From Batrachochytrium dendrobatidis JAM81 (lineage: Eukaryota; Chytridiomycota; Chytridiomycetes; Rhizophydiales), in assembly GCF_000203795.2 (NCBI RefSeq), contig NW_006281099.1, positions 3,932,532 through 3,996,531 of the forward strand: a stretch of DNA of 64,000 nt, in the 5' to 3' direction. Every line of letters begins with the position of its first letter. Position 1 is the stretch's first letter. Position numbers and translations under genes: made by a program. Below are positions 38,301-50,700 of this stretch, one piece after another. The notes below the pieces were generated by a model, which did no database searches, was not told the origin of the DNA, and was given only the letters and a program-made list of their open reading frames with translations.

Positions 38301-41231
38301 ATCCACACATAAAACTCTGCATCTTCAGAGTATATTACTGTATCGCTGACTTGAGAATGCAACGCATTGTCATGATGTATGTCGTTTGGTGTTCCTGCAG
38401 CAATAACTAAAACATTGTCATCTTTTCCTGGAAATCGAAGATGTGTCAATCTAACTTTGTCAGTTTGTAGGTGCTTTAGAGGTGAATCAGTGCCAATATG
38501 TGCAAAATCAGCTACTTCTAATCCAAGGTAGAGAGCCATAGTCTCAATTTGCGTGATGGTAGTAGCACGGCGAAGGTATAGAATGGCTTGCTTGGTATTC
38601 CGCACATTCGCATTAATCTGCTGCTCTACTATTTTTAAATTACGATCTATTGAAGTGGTGATTCGCTTTAATCCATTGCCTGATTCCTTAGACAGGGTCG
38701 ATCCTGCTGGAGCATTTTCGGATATAGGCGAGCACGTACTACTATTGGCTCCAACAAGACTCCCTAGACCACTCGCATCTGCCAAACTAGCAATCACTAT
38801 GCCAGTTCGAGGATTAACTGATAATCTAACCCAAGACTCTGGACGATACATGACCAGCAACGAGGCTGCAGGAAGCATGCTTTTGATTGTAGGCGAAGTT
38901 GAATTTCCAGTCTCTGCTTCTATTCCCATGCTCATCTGAACATGCTCACTAGTAAAAGCACTGTGTACCAAGCTACCAGCCGATGAGTCAGATGCGTTTG
39001 TAAGAAGTTCATCCCGCATTGCACAAATAATTATGCGCGATTGATAATCAGTGATACTCAAAAGTAGCTCTTCAATGTCCAAGGATTCTGTGTTCTAAAA
39101 GCAATTCAACAAGCAAAAAACACTATAAACATCAAAAATCAATCACGTTCAACGCCAAAACAGCCATACCAATTTGATCATGTCTGGAATATCAATATCA
39201 CGAACAGTACTTCCCAAAATACCAATAAGTGATATTTTGAGACCGTTGTTTTTCCCTGAATTCACAATCATCTGCGATAGTGACTCTAGCACCACTTTTT
39301 GTAGACCGTCTGAATCTGACATTGGCTCGAAAGATCTATCGGGATACACGGTTGGTATGTACTCTGCAGAAATGCGCAGCTGATAGTATTCCCGATACGA
39401 TACAGCTAATTGCGAGTAAATCAATAGAAAATATCAAAACAGTATTTTGTTAGTGTTTCCCGTTTGATCAAACAGCATGCTCAATGTTTTAAAAGATTTC
39501 TAACCGTTTGAAGCAGAGGGATTGTGCCACATATTGAGTTTCAAAACCAACTCTTGTTTTTCAACCTGCAAATGATCCATCCATCGATTCTGACATAAAT
39601 AGCTTGCTTGCGACGATAGTATGTGTAATTGATAAGTCAGACAAAATTTGTGGATAAACTCATAAAGTCTGACAATTAACCAATAGGATGATTTGTCATC
39701 GGCCAAATGACGTTGTGATGCATCCTTAAAAGCCTGTAATTGTGTTGGTTGCAAACTAGGAAGACTACCTAGATTCATAAATGATATTTTAAATCATACA
39801 AATAGAAAAGCACTAATCTTGTACAGCTGATCGTCATGAAAAAACAAGATCAAGTAATATGTACCTCCATAACCAGTTGATGTTGATTTTGCCAAAATTT
39901 GAAGATCCACAAGAGTCCACGGCTGCTCACTATTGCCGGGTGACATGGTCAGTGTAACACTAAACTCGCCAGGAACTTTGAACAAAACGTAGCCGTTTTC
40001 TTATCAAGTAATCGCGTACAAGGTTAAAGTGTCAAATTAGAACATGTCTTTATATTGGTGGATTAAAGGAAAGATAGCGTACCGATTTTCATATTATGGC
40101 GTAGCGCAGCTGGAACAACTTCTTCACATGTGAGACGCATACGTATCAAATCGTTTAATCTTTCCTTGGTCCGACTGACCTCATCTGCAGTAAGAGGCTC
40201 TTCAGAAACAAGCTGTGCCTGTGTTTACATATACTAGTTAAATAACCGACATGACTGTAAAATAATTCAAGTCTCGTGTCATGGCAATATCTACCTTGAG
40301 TGACTTTGGAAGACGTTGATATGTGCCAGTGGTAAGCACATCAACTGCAGTTTGGATATCATAGTTGGCAATTCTGTTGAATAAAAATCAGTAAAAAAGT
40401 GTTGGTACTTTATGGATTTGAATCAAATTCAAACCTACTTTGCTACCCGCATCTGACTATGAATTGCAAACAAGTCATCAGCAGTTCGTGAAAATGCGCC
40501 ATCTTGATGATCGATAAATGCATGCACTCTCTATGTATTCAAAAAGCCATATTAACTGAGTTAGCAAACGATTGATCGAATGATACCTGGATATTGGTCA
40601 GATATCAGACCAAGAATTGAATGTGATACGCAGCAAGCAAAACACACCTGGCATGTCATGATATCCTTGGACTTTGAACTAGCACGAAGAAGAACCAATA
40701 ACTTTGTAAAAAGCTTCCGTTTTGCAAAACAAAAATTGAGCAACTGTTTCTTGCGTTCATCGTTGCTAGCACTCGGAAGTCTAAACTCGTGTTGTCAGAT
40801 TTATAAGAATGCCCAGAAAAAGTCAGTAACAAATCTCTACACTGAATGCATTCAATTATAGAGTATTTACAGGAAATAAACTGCACTGAATTGCTTCAAG
40901 CAAGCAAATGATACCAGCAATACAAAAAGAAAAGAACATACGTTTCAGCCAGATCCAGCAGGTCTGTGTATGTTGTTTGAACTGTCCGACTCAACAGCTC
41001 TCCAAACGGAAACGTATTGGGCGGTATTTCTGGAAGTAGTTTTGTTCTATCCTCATCAGACATTTCTGGGATGGATGTCATATCATGTCCGTTTGAAAGA
41101 CTTGATGTAGCTTGATGGCAATGTGCAGCAGCAGTTGGACTAAAAGGCGCCTTGTCAAGTGCTAATGGCTGAGAAAACGACTTGATGCCATTTTCCAATG
41201 GCACAGTTACAGAGTCTGTCTGACCGGCCAT
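35376..41231 (-). CDS. MED14: Mediator complex subunit 14 (MED14/Rgr1)
   Basis: Scaffold subunit linking the head, middle and tail of Mediator. First ATG at 41231 (MAGQTDSVTV). After a Ser/Pro leader comes LPEIPPNTFPFGELLSRTVQ then TTYTDLLDLAET, the MED14 signature. Next are LNFCFAKRKLFTKLLVLLRA (about 40700), the short exon with HAFIDHQDGAFSRTADDLFA, and NYDIQTAVDVLTTGTYQRLP followed by KSLK; these give the conserved N-terminal order. RTKERLNDLIRMRLTCEEVV (about 40140) and FKVPGEFSVTLTMSPGNSEQ with PWTLVDLQILA (about 39900) follow. The rest (38063-39082, 37071-37964, 36197-36991, 35376-35967) forms the long, weakly conserved C-terminal half. Gene length near 5.9 kb with more than ten introns agrees with a protein of well over 1000 residues. 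It is the second Mediator gene in the window. Confidence 0.88.
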
Positions 41232-41454
41232 ATCCACAGTAGATATAAGCAATGACGGTCACTATGATTTGGCTTACACTCGAGTTGCTGATTAATCCAC
41301 AAGACAAAAAGAATGAGAACAGAAGGAAAATATTAATTTTCAATCCTGAAGTTTGTCAAAGAATGTCGAGATTCTCAGACGAATGATTTCAGAGTTTAAA
41401 ACTGTTTTCAACACAATTCTACAAACTTGAAATCGATTTACAATTTATTTCAAC

Positions 41455-41580
41455 ATTTCAGTCATTAATAAAAAAGACAATTAGAGTTAAAACAACAATC
41501 GTATCCAGTGAATTGGCACATCAAACTGTTTACTATTCAGACTCCATTATTTAGTGTTTTACTTTACGTGAATATTCATG
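41455..41580 (+). mobile_element. MITE copy E (partial, right end)
   Basis: The right end of the same element family: TTTACGTGAATATTCATG runs up to a TA at 41581-41582, and the flank TAATTCAAGTC resembles that of copy A (TAATTCAGTC). Upstream, TCCAGTGAATTGGCAC, ACTGTTTACTATTCAG and TTATTTAGTGTTTTA align with the right half of copy A in order. I could not find a left terminus; the start given is where the similarity fades. It lies between the 5' end of MED14 and the 3' end of the Yop1-like gene. The remaining 41232-41454 shows nothing recognisable. Confidence 0.6.
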
Positions 41581-41714
41581 TAATTCAAGTCATCAACCAA
41601 GTCGAATTCTTTTAGATTTAATTTGGTAAAACATTTTATTGTCATGATGTTAGAATGGATTAACACTCGATATATAGTATTCCAGTTTTATTGCATCTGG
41701 TCGTTCAAGAATGC

Positions 41715-42851
41715 TCATCTACCGCGTAGTCCCATAGATGCATGACCCCACTTGGCACTCGCTGCCTTGAACCCAGGTCCAGGAGTTGCAAGTATAGCAT
41801 GTCCAATCCTGGGATTCAATATAATTGTTTGTTTGGGTGGTGCTGGCAATTTGGCTTCTGCATCCACCGAGGCTTTGAGAGCATCTGACATGACCCCACC
41901 AAGCATAGATCCAAATGTTCTGTCGAGAAATGGAATCCAATGCTTGACTATACCGTGGTAGAATACATATGCACCCTACTCATTCCAAGGTTCGATCAAA
42001 TAGTATTGATAAATCGTTAATTTAACTGATACTTCCACATACAATTGGATAGATCAAATCTATTACAAACTCACCATACTATATTTGGACATGGCCCATA
42101 GTAGAAAAACCATTTTAAAGATAAAATAAAACGGAAGCACTTGAAGAATGGTAATATGAAAGTTCTCAATCAACTTGAGTAGTGCAAATATAACCCTGGA
42201 ACAATTATATCACGAGTTAGTACTTGGTCTAGACGTATTCAGACATGTAGTGAAAGCTTAATTTGAAATCACGTACCAATAGGACAGCCAATGCGTATAC
42301 TTGACTTTGTCTCCTGAATCAACTGCCTTGATTGATGCATACGCTGGAAAACTGAATCCAACTAAATCTGTCAAAGGACCACCCTGAACATTTTTAATGA
42401 CTAGGATGGTCCACAAGATGGAGAGTGTAATCAGCAAAAGGCAGTGTCGTTTGGTGATTTTGTAGGCTTTTTCCAGAGCAACCAATGGCGGGACATTCCC
42501 AAGCAGCTTTTCAACCTGATAAGTATGCGGGTCCAATTTAATGGAAGATGGCAAAACTAAAGCTTGATTAAATCACTGTTGGATAAAGTATTATTAAAAA
42601 AAGAAATGAACAGGCAAGACTGCTGTTCTAATACTGGCATTAAATCATACTATTCAAAATAGTATTTTAAAATTTGATTACTATTATATTGCAGAAAGCA
42701 ATGTCTCGATGGATTTCTAGATAAGCTTTATAAAGTTTGATTCGAACAACTGTGTTGGACTGACCGTTTCTGTCATTGCTTTCCAATTGGAAAAAAGCAT
42801 GGTTGTATTGGTAAGGGTAATAGCAATAGCAGGTAATGGTATGTCTGGCAT
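41715..42851 (-). CDS. YOP1: Yop1/REEP5-type ER membrane-shaping protein (TB2/DP1/HVA22)
   Basis: Hairpin membrane protein that curves tubular ER. The core exon (about 42258-42550) reads PHTYQVEKLLGNVPPLVALE, AYKITKRHCLLLITLSILW, LTDLVGFSFPAYASIKAVDS and YTHWLSYW, matching Yop1 (VNLAGFVIPGYYSLKALFTA, DTQWLTYWVV). The next exons give PFYFIFKMVFLLWAMSKYSM and VFYHGIVKHWIPFLDRTFG, the conserved PFYYTFKFVFLLWL region. A C-terminal tail follows with an Ala/Pro/Lys-rich part (AEAKLPAPPKQ) and ends SAKWGHASMGLRGR. The start is uncertain: the core exon lacks its own ATG, and an upstream ATG at 42851 (MPDIPLPAIAITLTNTTMLF) gives a plausible first exon, but I could not confirm the splice phase. Confidence 0.8.
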
Positions 42852-42969
42852 CTTGGTGCTATGACGAAATGAACAATGAATGCGAGTTTTTAGTCTGAAG
42901 AGTCGATTTTAAAAGTTGGCAAGTGCAGTTTGAATTGATGTTTAAAATACAGTTAAAACTTCAATGCAA

Positions 42970-43222
42970 GGTTAGGAACAAAAACCTGGGATATTTAAAA
43001 CGGATCTCAGAATCATCAAGGCGGACTTGAGGTCTGCATTCTCATCATTTGTCGTCAGCTGCAAGGATTGGCATTATATTTGACAGTCATCTGATTTGTC
43101 AAGCCAATACTTGTCGGAGTTTGATTTACGTGATTGTCTATTGTAACTGGTCGTAATTTAAAAGAGGCAGATATATACAAATTGTATCTTGATCCAGGTA
43201 TAAATGTATGTGGTCTTTCCAT
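42970..43222 (-). CDS. Possible small gene, unassigned
   Basis: Weak candidate. From an ATG at 43222 the minus strand reads MERPHTFIPGSRYNLYISAS then FKLRPVTIDNHVNQTPTSIG and NQMTVKYNANP. A consensus acceptor (CTTGCAG) there could join it to LTTNDENADLKSALMILRSV then LNIPG, with a GT donor after. The composition looks coding and the joint is plausible, but I recognise no family. It might be the 5' part of the Yop1-like gene, whose start is unresolved, or a separate small gene. The rest of 42852-43378 shows no other feature. Confidence 0.3.
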
Positions 43223-43378
43223 AGCGGATCGTATGCAACAGTTCAAAAATTAAAGTTGATTCGTAAATTTATTTACAGAGTGAATCAACTGGGTGAAATC
43301 AGCCAGATGTACATGTCAGAAATATAACTTTGCAAGATCTCAAGTCACACTACCAATAGCCCTTTTTACAGCCGTATT

Positions 43379-43813
43379 CACGTAAAATGGAACACTAAAT
43401 GGGTGTCAAAATGCATGATAAACAGTCTCATATTTGGTGACAATCTTACTGGATAACATTATGTCTTTTGAACTCGTTAGTTGACTGGTTTTTGTGTTTA
43501 TTCTTGTACAAAAATACAGTGAGTGATCACATTCCTGTTTCAATACATTCCACATCTTTTCAACCTCCAACTTTCCTTTTGTTCAAAACGAACATTTGAA
43601 GTAAGCATTGTGTGATCGCATGGAAACAACTGTTGCGTTATTGAGATATGTTGAACTAGAGCGCGAACGTATCTGATATTAAGATAACATAGTTTTAATA
43701 GAAAAAGTAATCAATTTTCAATAACAACGAATAGTTGACAATTGTTTATTCCAGAGCAAAAAAGTCATTACAAGATCAATACAAAAGTGGTTCATTTTAC
43801 ATGAATTACATTT
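43379..43813 (-). mobile_element. MITE copy C (about 435 bp), TA-flanked
   Basis: Element copy in the opposite orientation to copy A. The left terminus at 43379 is identical to copy A over CAGCCGTATTCACGTAAAAT and preceded by TA (43377-43378). The right terminus, ATTTTACATGAATTACATTT, is followed by TA at 43814-43815. Sub-terminal blocks match copies A (ACTTACTGGACAATATTG-type block, minus strand of A) and D (TTGTTTATTCCAGAGC against TTGTTTATTCCAAAGC). The interior is shorter than in A and B. The F-box/WD40 gene abuts this end and takes its stop codon from the joint; AATAAA on the minus strand (43745-43750) lies about 63 nt after that stop. Confidence 0.82.
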
Positions 43814-45444
43814 TAAATCCAACTTTGAAAATCCCATACTTTTACCATCATGTCGTCGGACCCCGAAACAATGCGTGATTCATCACAGTCGAGAGTATTG
43901 ATATCTCCGGCATGACCAGATAAGCTATACAAGCAAATTCCTCGCTTTATACACCACACTCGTATTGTCTGCAATTATATGTAAGCAAAATAAGCAGGCA
44001 ATCGTTTGATATAGTCATAATGCAATATGTGGTGTACAAGTTATGAAGCCAATTGTATAATGCAAGCATAAAGCTAACTCACCGAATCGTAGGATCCAGT
44101 AATGAGAAGATTGGCACGACTTGCCAAGCATCGCACACCATCAAAATGGCCAACTAAAGAATTACAAATAGGAATGGGATGTTTGTCGACGTTACTAGGT
44201 GTCAAGCCTGAAATATCCCATGTTACAGCAGTCTTGTCTTCAGATGCAGTGAATAGCATTCCGCCTTTTAAGCTTAATGAAGTGATGGATGAGGAATGAC
44301 CTGTGAATTGGCGTACCGCTTGACGAGTGATCCTGCACCAGATCGTGATGGAGCCTGCTATGCCTGAGAATATATGAGCGGTATTAAAGTCAACGCAACT
44401 GACTAGTTCTACTTGGTTTGGACAAGACAGGATATACTCGAGCATTCGAGTCAACGTGTTCCATAAATAGACTCGTCCTCCCCAAGTCCCGCTTACCAGA
44501 TGGTTGTGTCGGGCTTTCAAACAAATAATTGAGCCGTGATGCATCAACGTATGTCTGATCTCTAGTTTCCCAGTAGTTTCGTCAACATGCCACACCTTTT
44601 ATATTTAGAAATCCGTTCATGAGAATAAGCGTTCAACAGTACCAAGCTGTAAAAATCATTAAACTTGACAGTGCACCAATATAGTACTCGAATTACCTTG
44701 AGTTGGTTGTCCCAAGATCCAGAATACACGACGCTTCCGATTCTATCCAAACAAGATATGCCAGCATCATGGCCACGAATCATATGCTTACACTTTCCAG
44801 TCACAGTATTAAATACTATAATCAAGCCATCTCGAGATCCTGAAATGATATTCTCTCGATACAGTTTAACTGACAACACAACATCTGTATGGCCAGAAAA
44901 ATCCATCACTTTACAGTTTGAGTTCATCCAATTGCGTTCAGCTGCATATTGGTGTTTAAGACGAGTTTTCCAGCATATAGATGTGTCCAAGAGTTGGCCG
45001 GATAAAGCAAACTCTGCTTTCAAATCCACATCAGTTGATAATGATTGGCTTTTGGAAACAAATGCTATTCGGTATGCAAAGTGATGTTTATAAATAGTGA
45101 CAGATTGCTTCTTGACATCTCCTAAAGCCAACAATGATATTACCTGGAAATGACGAGTCAGTCCAGAACCCAGACTGAACAGCAATCTTATACCACAGTA
45201 GATTGTCAGAACACAAAACTCTCCATCTTTGGCAAGTTCTATATGAAGAACAAAGAGACTTTAAATCTAGATAAGCAAGAATTGACAGTGCTAGCTCTTT
45301 TGGTATACTTGATAGGGGATCTGCATGATCGTTGTTAGATTCAAGCAGTGCAGCATTCCTGACAGGACAGGCGAGTAAACAGGCTTTGCTCTTGTCACCA
45401 CCATTTGCTATTGCATCAAAAGATGGTCGATCCCGTATCTCCAT
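43813..45444 (-). CDS. F-box and WD40-repeat protein
   Basis: Putative substrate receptor of an SCF ubiquitin ligase. Start at 45444. An F-box lies near residues 40-80: DPLSSIPKELALSILAYLDL then KSLCSSYRTCQRWRVLCSDN and LLWYKIA. WD40 blades follow: FSGHTDVVLSVKLYRENIIS with GSRDGLIIVFNTVTG, IRGHDAGISCLDRIGSVVYS then GSWDNQLKVWHVDE, LVSGTWGGRVYLWNTLTRML, FTGHSSSITSLSLKGGMLFT with ASEDKTAVTWDI, LVGHFDGVRCLASRANLLIT then GSYDS, IRVWCIKRGICLYSLSGHAG, and a closing SGSDDMMVKVWDFQSWI. At least seven blades are visible, enough for a propeller. The specific substrate is unknown. The stop TAA is formed across the joint with element copy C three residues after the last blade. Confidence 0.88.
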
Positions 45445-45619
45445 ACAGGTATATAATTATGGTCTGCAGAAAATCACTACTATTGAAGATTGGTTTGAAA
45501 ACCAAAAGTTGTTCAAACTACACTAGCAAGCCAATACAAAGTATCAATCGCAAATTCATTCAAATGGATGAAAGACAAATAAAACTGATGATGCATAGAT
45601 ATTCCAAGACTGCAATAGT

Positions 45620-47635
45620 CTATTCAAGATTGATCATGACTGATTTGACTTGGGTGTATTCGGCCAGAGCATATTGACCAAGTTCGCGACCAACACCAGA
45701 TTCCTTGAATCCACCAAATGGCAGCTGATGGTACAGGGTATTGTATTGATTGACCCAAACCGTACCAGCTTGGAGTTCATTGGCCATACGCAAAGCAGTA
45801 CGAATGTCTTTGGTATGAACAGCAGCGGCGAGACCATAGTTGGTGTTGTTGGCACGCTCCAATACCTCTTCAATAGTCTTGAATTTGAGAACACACACTA
45901 CTGGACCAAAGATCTCTTCTTTTGCAACACGCATGGTATCTTTTACATCAGTGATCAGAGTAGGGGCAATAAAAAAGCCGTCTTTGCTAGGGGAAAGAGT
46001 GTTGGATACAACTTGAGCACCTTCATTGCGGCCCGAGTCGATATAACTCAAGACGCGATCATACTGGATCTTATCAATGATGGCACCTTGATCACACGCA
46101 GTATCTGTGGGATCGCCAGTCTTGATGTTGGCCATGTTTTCCTTGAATTTGGCAACAAACTTGCTATAAATGTCCTCGTGAACAAATACACGAGATCCAG
46201 CGCAGCAGCATTGTCCATTATTGAAAAAGATGCCAGAGGAAGCACATTTGACAGCAGCATCAATATCAGCATCAGGGAAAATAATATTGGGTGATTTTCC
46301 GCCAAGTTCAAGAGTAACCTTTTTGAGATTAGACTCGGCAGCTGCAATCGTGACTTTTCTGCCAGTGACCGTGGACCCAGTGAAGGCTAGTTTGCTAATA
46401 CCAGGATGACGAGCAATAGCATCACCAGCACTAGGACCATAACCAGACAGAATATTGACGACGCCAGGAGGAAAGCCAGCTTGCACGATCAATTCACCTA
46501 GTTTAAGAGCGGTCAAGGGAGTTTTTTCAGAGGTTTTGACAATGACAACATTGCCACAAGCAAGTGCAGGACCCAACTTCCAAGCCAACATAAGCAGTGG
46601 AAAGTTCCATGGAATGATTTGGCCCACCACACCAATGGGTTCGTGACGGGTAAAGGCATGCTGATTGGGAGAAGCTTCTACAACTTGACCAGAGTTTTTG
46701 TCAGCCCATCCAGCATAGTATCGCAGACAGTCGACAGTCAGTGGAACATCTGAGCTTTTGGCTACGCTCACTGGCTTCCCGTTGTCGAGCGACTCGAGTT
46801 CTGCAAGCTGCGTTGCGTTCTTTTCAACAAGATCAGCAAGTTTCCACAGCAGAACACCGCGAGCAGCAGCCGACACTCTGGAAAGTTAAAGATGTCAACA
46901 GTTGACAGTAAACTCAAGGGTAGCATTTACAGCTTATACTCGACTTACTTGACCCATTCCTTCAACGCGGCTTTCGCAGCAGCAACAGCAACATCAACAT
47001 CAGCCTTGTCAGCCTCAAAAAAATCGATAAAGTTGGCACCAGTGGCTCTGAATGATTGATGATATAAGTTATATCAAAGTAGTCAGTAATGGGTAAGCAA
47101 CTATTAGAGCTACCAACAATCTGCCAAATCTTGTAGCACATCCCACCACCGGCCTCACGATCACAAAATGTGAACGTCGAGATCTACCAAACCCTAATTG
47201 TACGATGGTTGGCTGTAGAAATAAACTAAACAGGCCGACACAACTGTAACGGATTTCCTTGACAATACAACAAAACAGGCAGATCACAAGCATCACTAGC
47301 ATCAAACTGCTGGCTGCAAAACAACAGATCTTGATGTAATAGAATGTCTTGTACATCACCAACATTATTACTTACGGGTTTATAGACGGGAATGTTTTAC
47401 CAGAAACTGAAGGCACAAACATGTTGTTGATGAAAAGGCCAGTAGGCACTTGATACTTGTTACCCTTGTGGTCTAGGGTAGTGTAAGTGTTTTTGTTGAG
47501 TTCACTAGACTGTAAGATCAATAGTTGTATAAGCAGTCATAGTGTGTAGCAGATGTAGATTTTAGCATCTGTGTCAAGTCATGACATGAACAACCATACA
47601 AGGCGCAGAGTTAAACTCACGTATTCCATAATCAT
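45620..47635 (-). CDS. NAD(P)-dependent aldehyde dehydrogenase (ALDH1/2 type)
   Basis: Oxidises aldehydes to acids. Start at an ATG at 47635 or 47629; the short first exon (MIMEY) is followed by SELNKNTYTTLDHKGNKYQV and TGLFINNMFVPS, then an exon with ATGANFIDFFEADKADVDVA. The long last exon (45620 to about 46876) contains EPIGVVGQIIPWNFPLLMLA (Rossmann entry and the catalytic Asn of PWNFP), VIVKTSEKTPLTALKLGELI, KLAFTGSTVTGR, VTLELGGKSPNIIF (general-base Glu), FFNNGQCCCAGSRVFVHEDI (nucleophile Cys) and KEEIFGPVVCVLKF. The end is PFGGFKESGVGRELGQYALA then EYTQVKSVMINLE. Length near 490-500 aa and all catalytic residues fit the family. I see no clear presequence, so it is probably cytosolic. 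Confidence 0.95.
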
Positions 47636-47777
47636 ATTAGGCGTAACAATCAGTTTAGGAAAGAAATCGGCATCTTGAATTCAAAACTTTGATCATGCCG
47701 GAATGGAAATCCGGATTCGATTCATTTAATCTTTCACATCTTCAATCTTATTAGCTAATCCAAATTTCATTTTTGTA

Positions 47778-50700
47778 TTACATTGCTTGATGAAATGAAA
47801 ATAGTTTTCCCAAGTCAACCCATCTGCGTGCATTAGTAGAAAGATATTGTTCTACAAGTTGTCCAAGATACTTGATATCGGAAATTGTTCTCGTTAAAAT
47901 ACTCCTGGCAAAATCTATAAAAGTATACATTTATAAGCAAGTGGGTGGGCTTTTACAGCATCGAATATAAAATGAACATGATCAAACTTACTGGCAATCT
48001 CGTCATTTTCAGCACTCTTCTCGAGTGTTTTCGTTACATGAGGAATATCAAACAAACTCTCAAAGTATTGCATTTGGAGATATAATGTACGATCCGATAA
48101 CTAGATGGCAGATAAAAACAACAGTTTAGAAACCATGAACCGTCAAATAAAAGTATAAATAGGAAATTACCTGAAAAAACACAGTTCCTTTGCAACCAGG
48201 AACTAGACATCTTCTACCAAACACAGAAGTTGCTTTTGTGATATTAAGACATGAAGGATCATCGCATACAACACTCTGATCTAAATACACCCTCATCTGA
48301 GCACAAATGGCAACACGAAGTTGCACTGCCAACGAAGGAATTGGCATTGTTTGACCACACATGGGATTTGCGCATGTCAAACCACTCATAGCTGTACCAT
48401 CCTATTTAAATTACAAAATTATGGATAAGAAACCATAAATGACTTTTGAACAGCAAAGATCCTTGCCTTGAAATAAACAGCACCCTTGAATTCAGAAGAT
48501 TCGCCACAGTGAATGCAACGAGGACTCCAGCGTTTGATATCTTTAAACTTTTCTTCGTCGCTGATTTGCGACTCAAATGTGTATATATCTGCCGCGGATG
48601 TATCATCAAATGATCGAGATTGCGCAGTTGAAGAAAACTTTGTCATGTCCAAACCTATATATATACATATCTCAGCATATACTCGCTCTGAATTTGTAGT
48701 GCCAGATGCATCCAACACGCAAATCCAATCGATTACCTAGAGAATCAGCAAGACGAGCAGTATCGGTTCCCTCAATATGCTGACACAATCGAGTAATGGG
48801 TGGATGCACTTGATTGCTCAAATACCAATTAAAGTCTAAATAGTGTATCAATATATAAGCATCACAAGCCAATTAGATTACTTGTCAATAGATGCTATTA
48901 AAGCTTTCAACTTGCCAATTTTTTCAGTAGATCCTTGTTTTGTGATATCATCTGGGTGTCTGGCACGTTGAGCAACATGCGTGGATTCACCCTGACAAAT
49001 AACATATGGGATAGTATCACCAGCTCTGACCATACCACCCCGAGCTTTTAAAGCAAGTGCTACTTGAACATGAGGAAGACTGTTTTTGTCTGAATACTCT
49101 TCTGGGTTCTTAGTTAAGCCCTACAGATAACAAAATTGAGCAAACACAAGTTCCAAGGTTAAACCAAATACAAAATAAATCTACAACACCATTATAAACA
49201 CTAACCTTGTTAATAATAAATTTCTCAAGTGGAACAGTTCCCGATCGCACCTCTACACCAAGTTTGTTCAAGTACTGATGAATTTGCTCAACCGCCTCTT
49301 CTCGGGTTTCACCCGAAAAGATCTGTTGCAAGACATAGTTGGAGGCATCAAAACTAATGCCACACCAATCACGACGCACAAGATCTAATCCCTTTGTTTC
49401 AATCGTTCTCTTCAACTGACCATCTTTTTCCTCTACTAAAATTGCTGCATACTTTTTCTTTTTAAGAAGTAGCATGCGCTCAAAAAACCCATCGAGTTCA
49501 ATTTCAAGAAGATTGTAACGCTTGTTGACAGCACGTTTCAGCTCTTGGCCAATACGCTTGACTTCTGCAAGATCCGTCGAGTTGGTATAAATCATGATGG
49601 AATCAGTATCGCCATAAATCACCTAAAGCATTCATGCTTGTATGTGAGTGTAGTTCTAAATGAACATTAAATAAACGTATTTTTGACATCTTTCAAAACC
49701 CATTATGCTTACATCAAGGTTGGACTTTTCAGCAAGATCAACCGTGTTTTGTAGAATCTCACGGCCTTTGGAAGTAATCAACATAGCCAGAGGTTCCGCA
49801 TAAAAACGGAAATTGACAAATCCAAGACAGCCATACATACTATTGGCAGTTAGCTTGAGTGCCTTTTGTCGAATATCATATTGTGCAAGTTCTGCAGGTG
49901 TGTTTTTGGGATCCTTCATCAATCCTTTAACCAATTGACGACGATTCACCAGTGTACCAAGAAGCTTGGGCAAAATGCCACGATCAACACTGGAATTGGG
50001 AGGAGTAGGCATGTGATCACCATTATTGTCATAAGAGCGAGCTATTGTGGTAAAGCAAATGTTGTACTCTTGAATGATTGACGGATACAGACTGTTAAAA
50101 TCAAGCATAAGTACGTATTTGTCGTAAAAGCCTTTTTTGGGTTCCAGCACGAGTCCACCAGCGTATGCAGCCTTACGCCGGCCACCTTTCTTGGTAACAG
50201 CACCTGTACCCTCTGCATCTAAAGGTATTTGGTGTAGATCATTGAAATAATATCAGCAGCAATAATGATGGTTTAAATCGATAAATAAACTGTCTAATAA
50301 ATCAAATAATTACCATTTTCGTCGAGTTGATTCGACACTACACGGTTACTATACACCTTGTCGGGAGTAATGTATTTTCTATCATGAAACTCGTGCAAGA
50401 GTAGATACTCGTTACGCTCGGCGCGTGCGCCAGTCAGACTCCTGGACCTGTAAAATAATGGATCAGCAATAGTTGCATGTCAAAAACTGAAAACCAACAC
50501 CTACCAAATGTTACCAGCCAGATTGGTTAATTGTTTGGTAAGAGGAAGAACTTGTAGTTTGAACATGAGTTGGCAGGTTAAAAATGTATCAAACTCGCAA
50601 TGCTGTACCATCTCCATCAGCTTTTCGCTATTCCAAAAATATGATGGGATCTTGTCAAAATCAATGTTGGGTCTCTCAATTTTTAACTGGCTTGCTGCAA

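Noticed and set aside
38553..38939. 128-codon open frame on the plus strand
   Set aside because: Antisense to a MED14 exon that is continuous and spliced in frame with its neighbours.
44665..45084. 139-codon open frame on the plus strand
   Set aside because: Antisense to WD40 blades of the F-box protein; shadow frame.
45650..46294. Long open frame (214 codons) on the plus strand
   Set aside because: It is antisense to the aldehyde dehydrogenase exon, which has every family motif; the open frame is a shadow.
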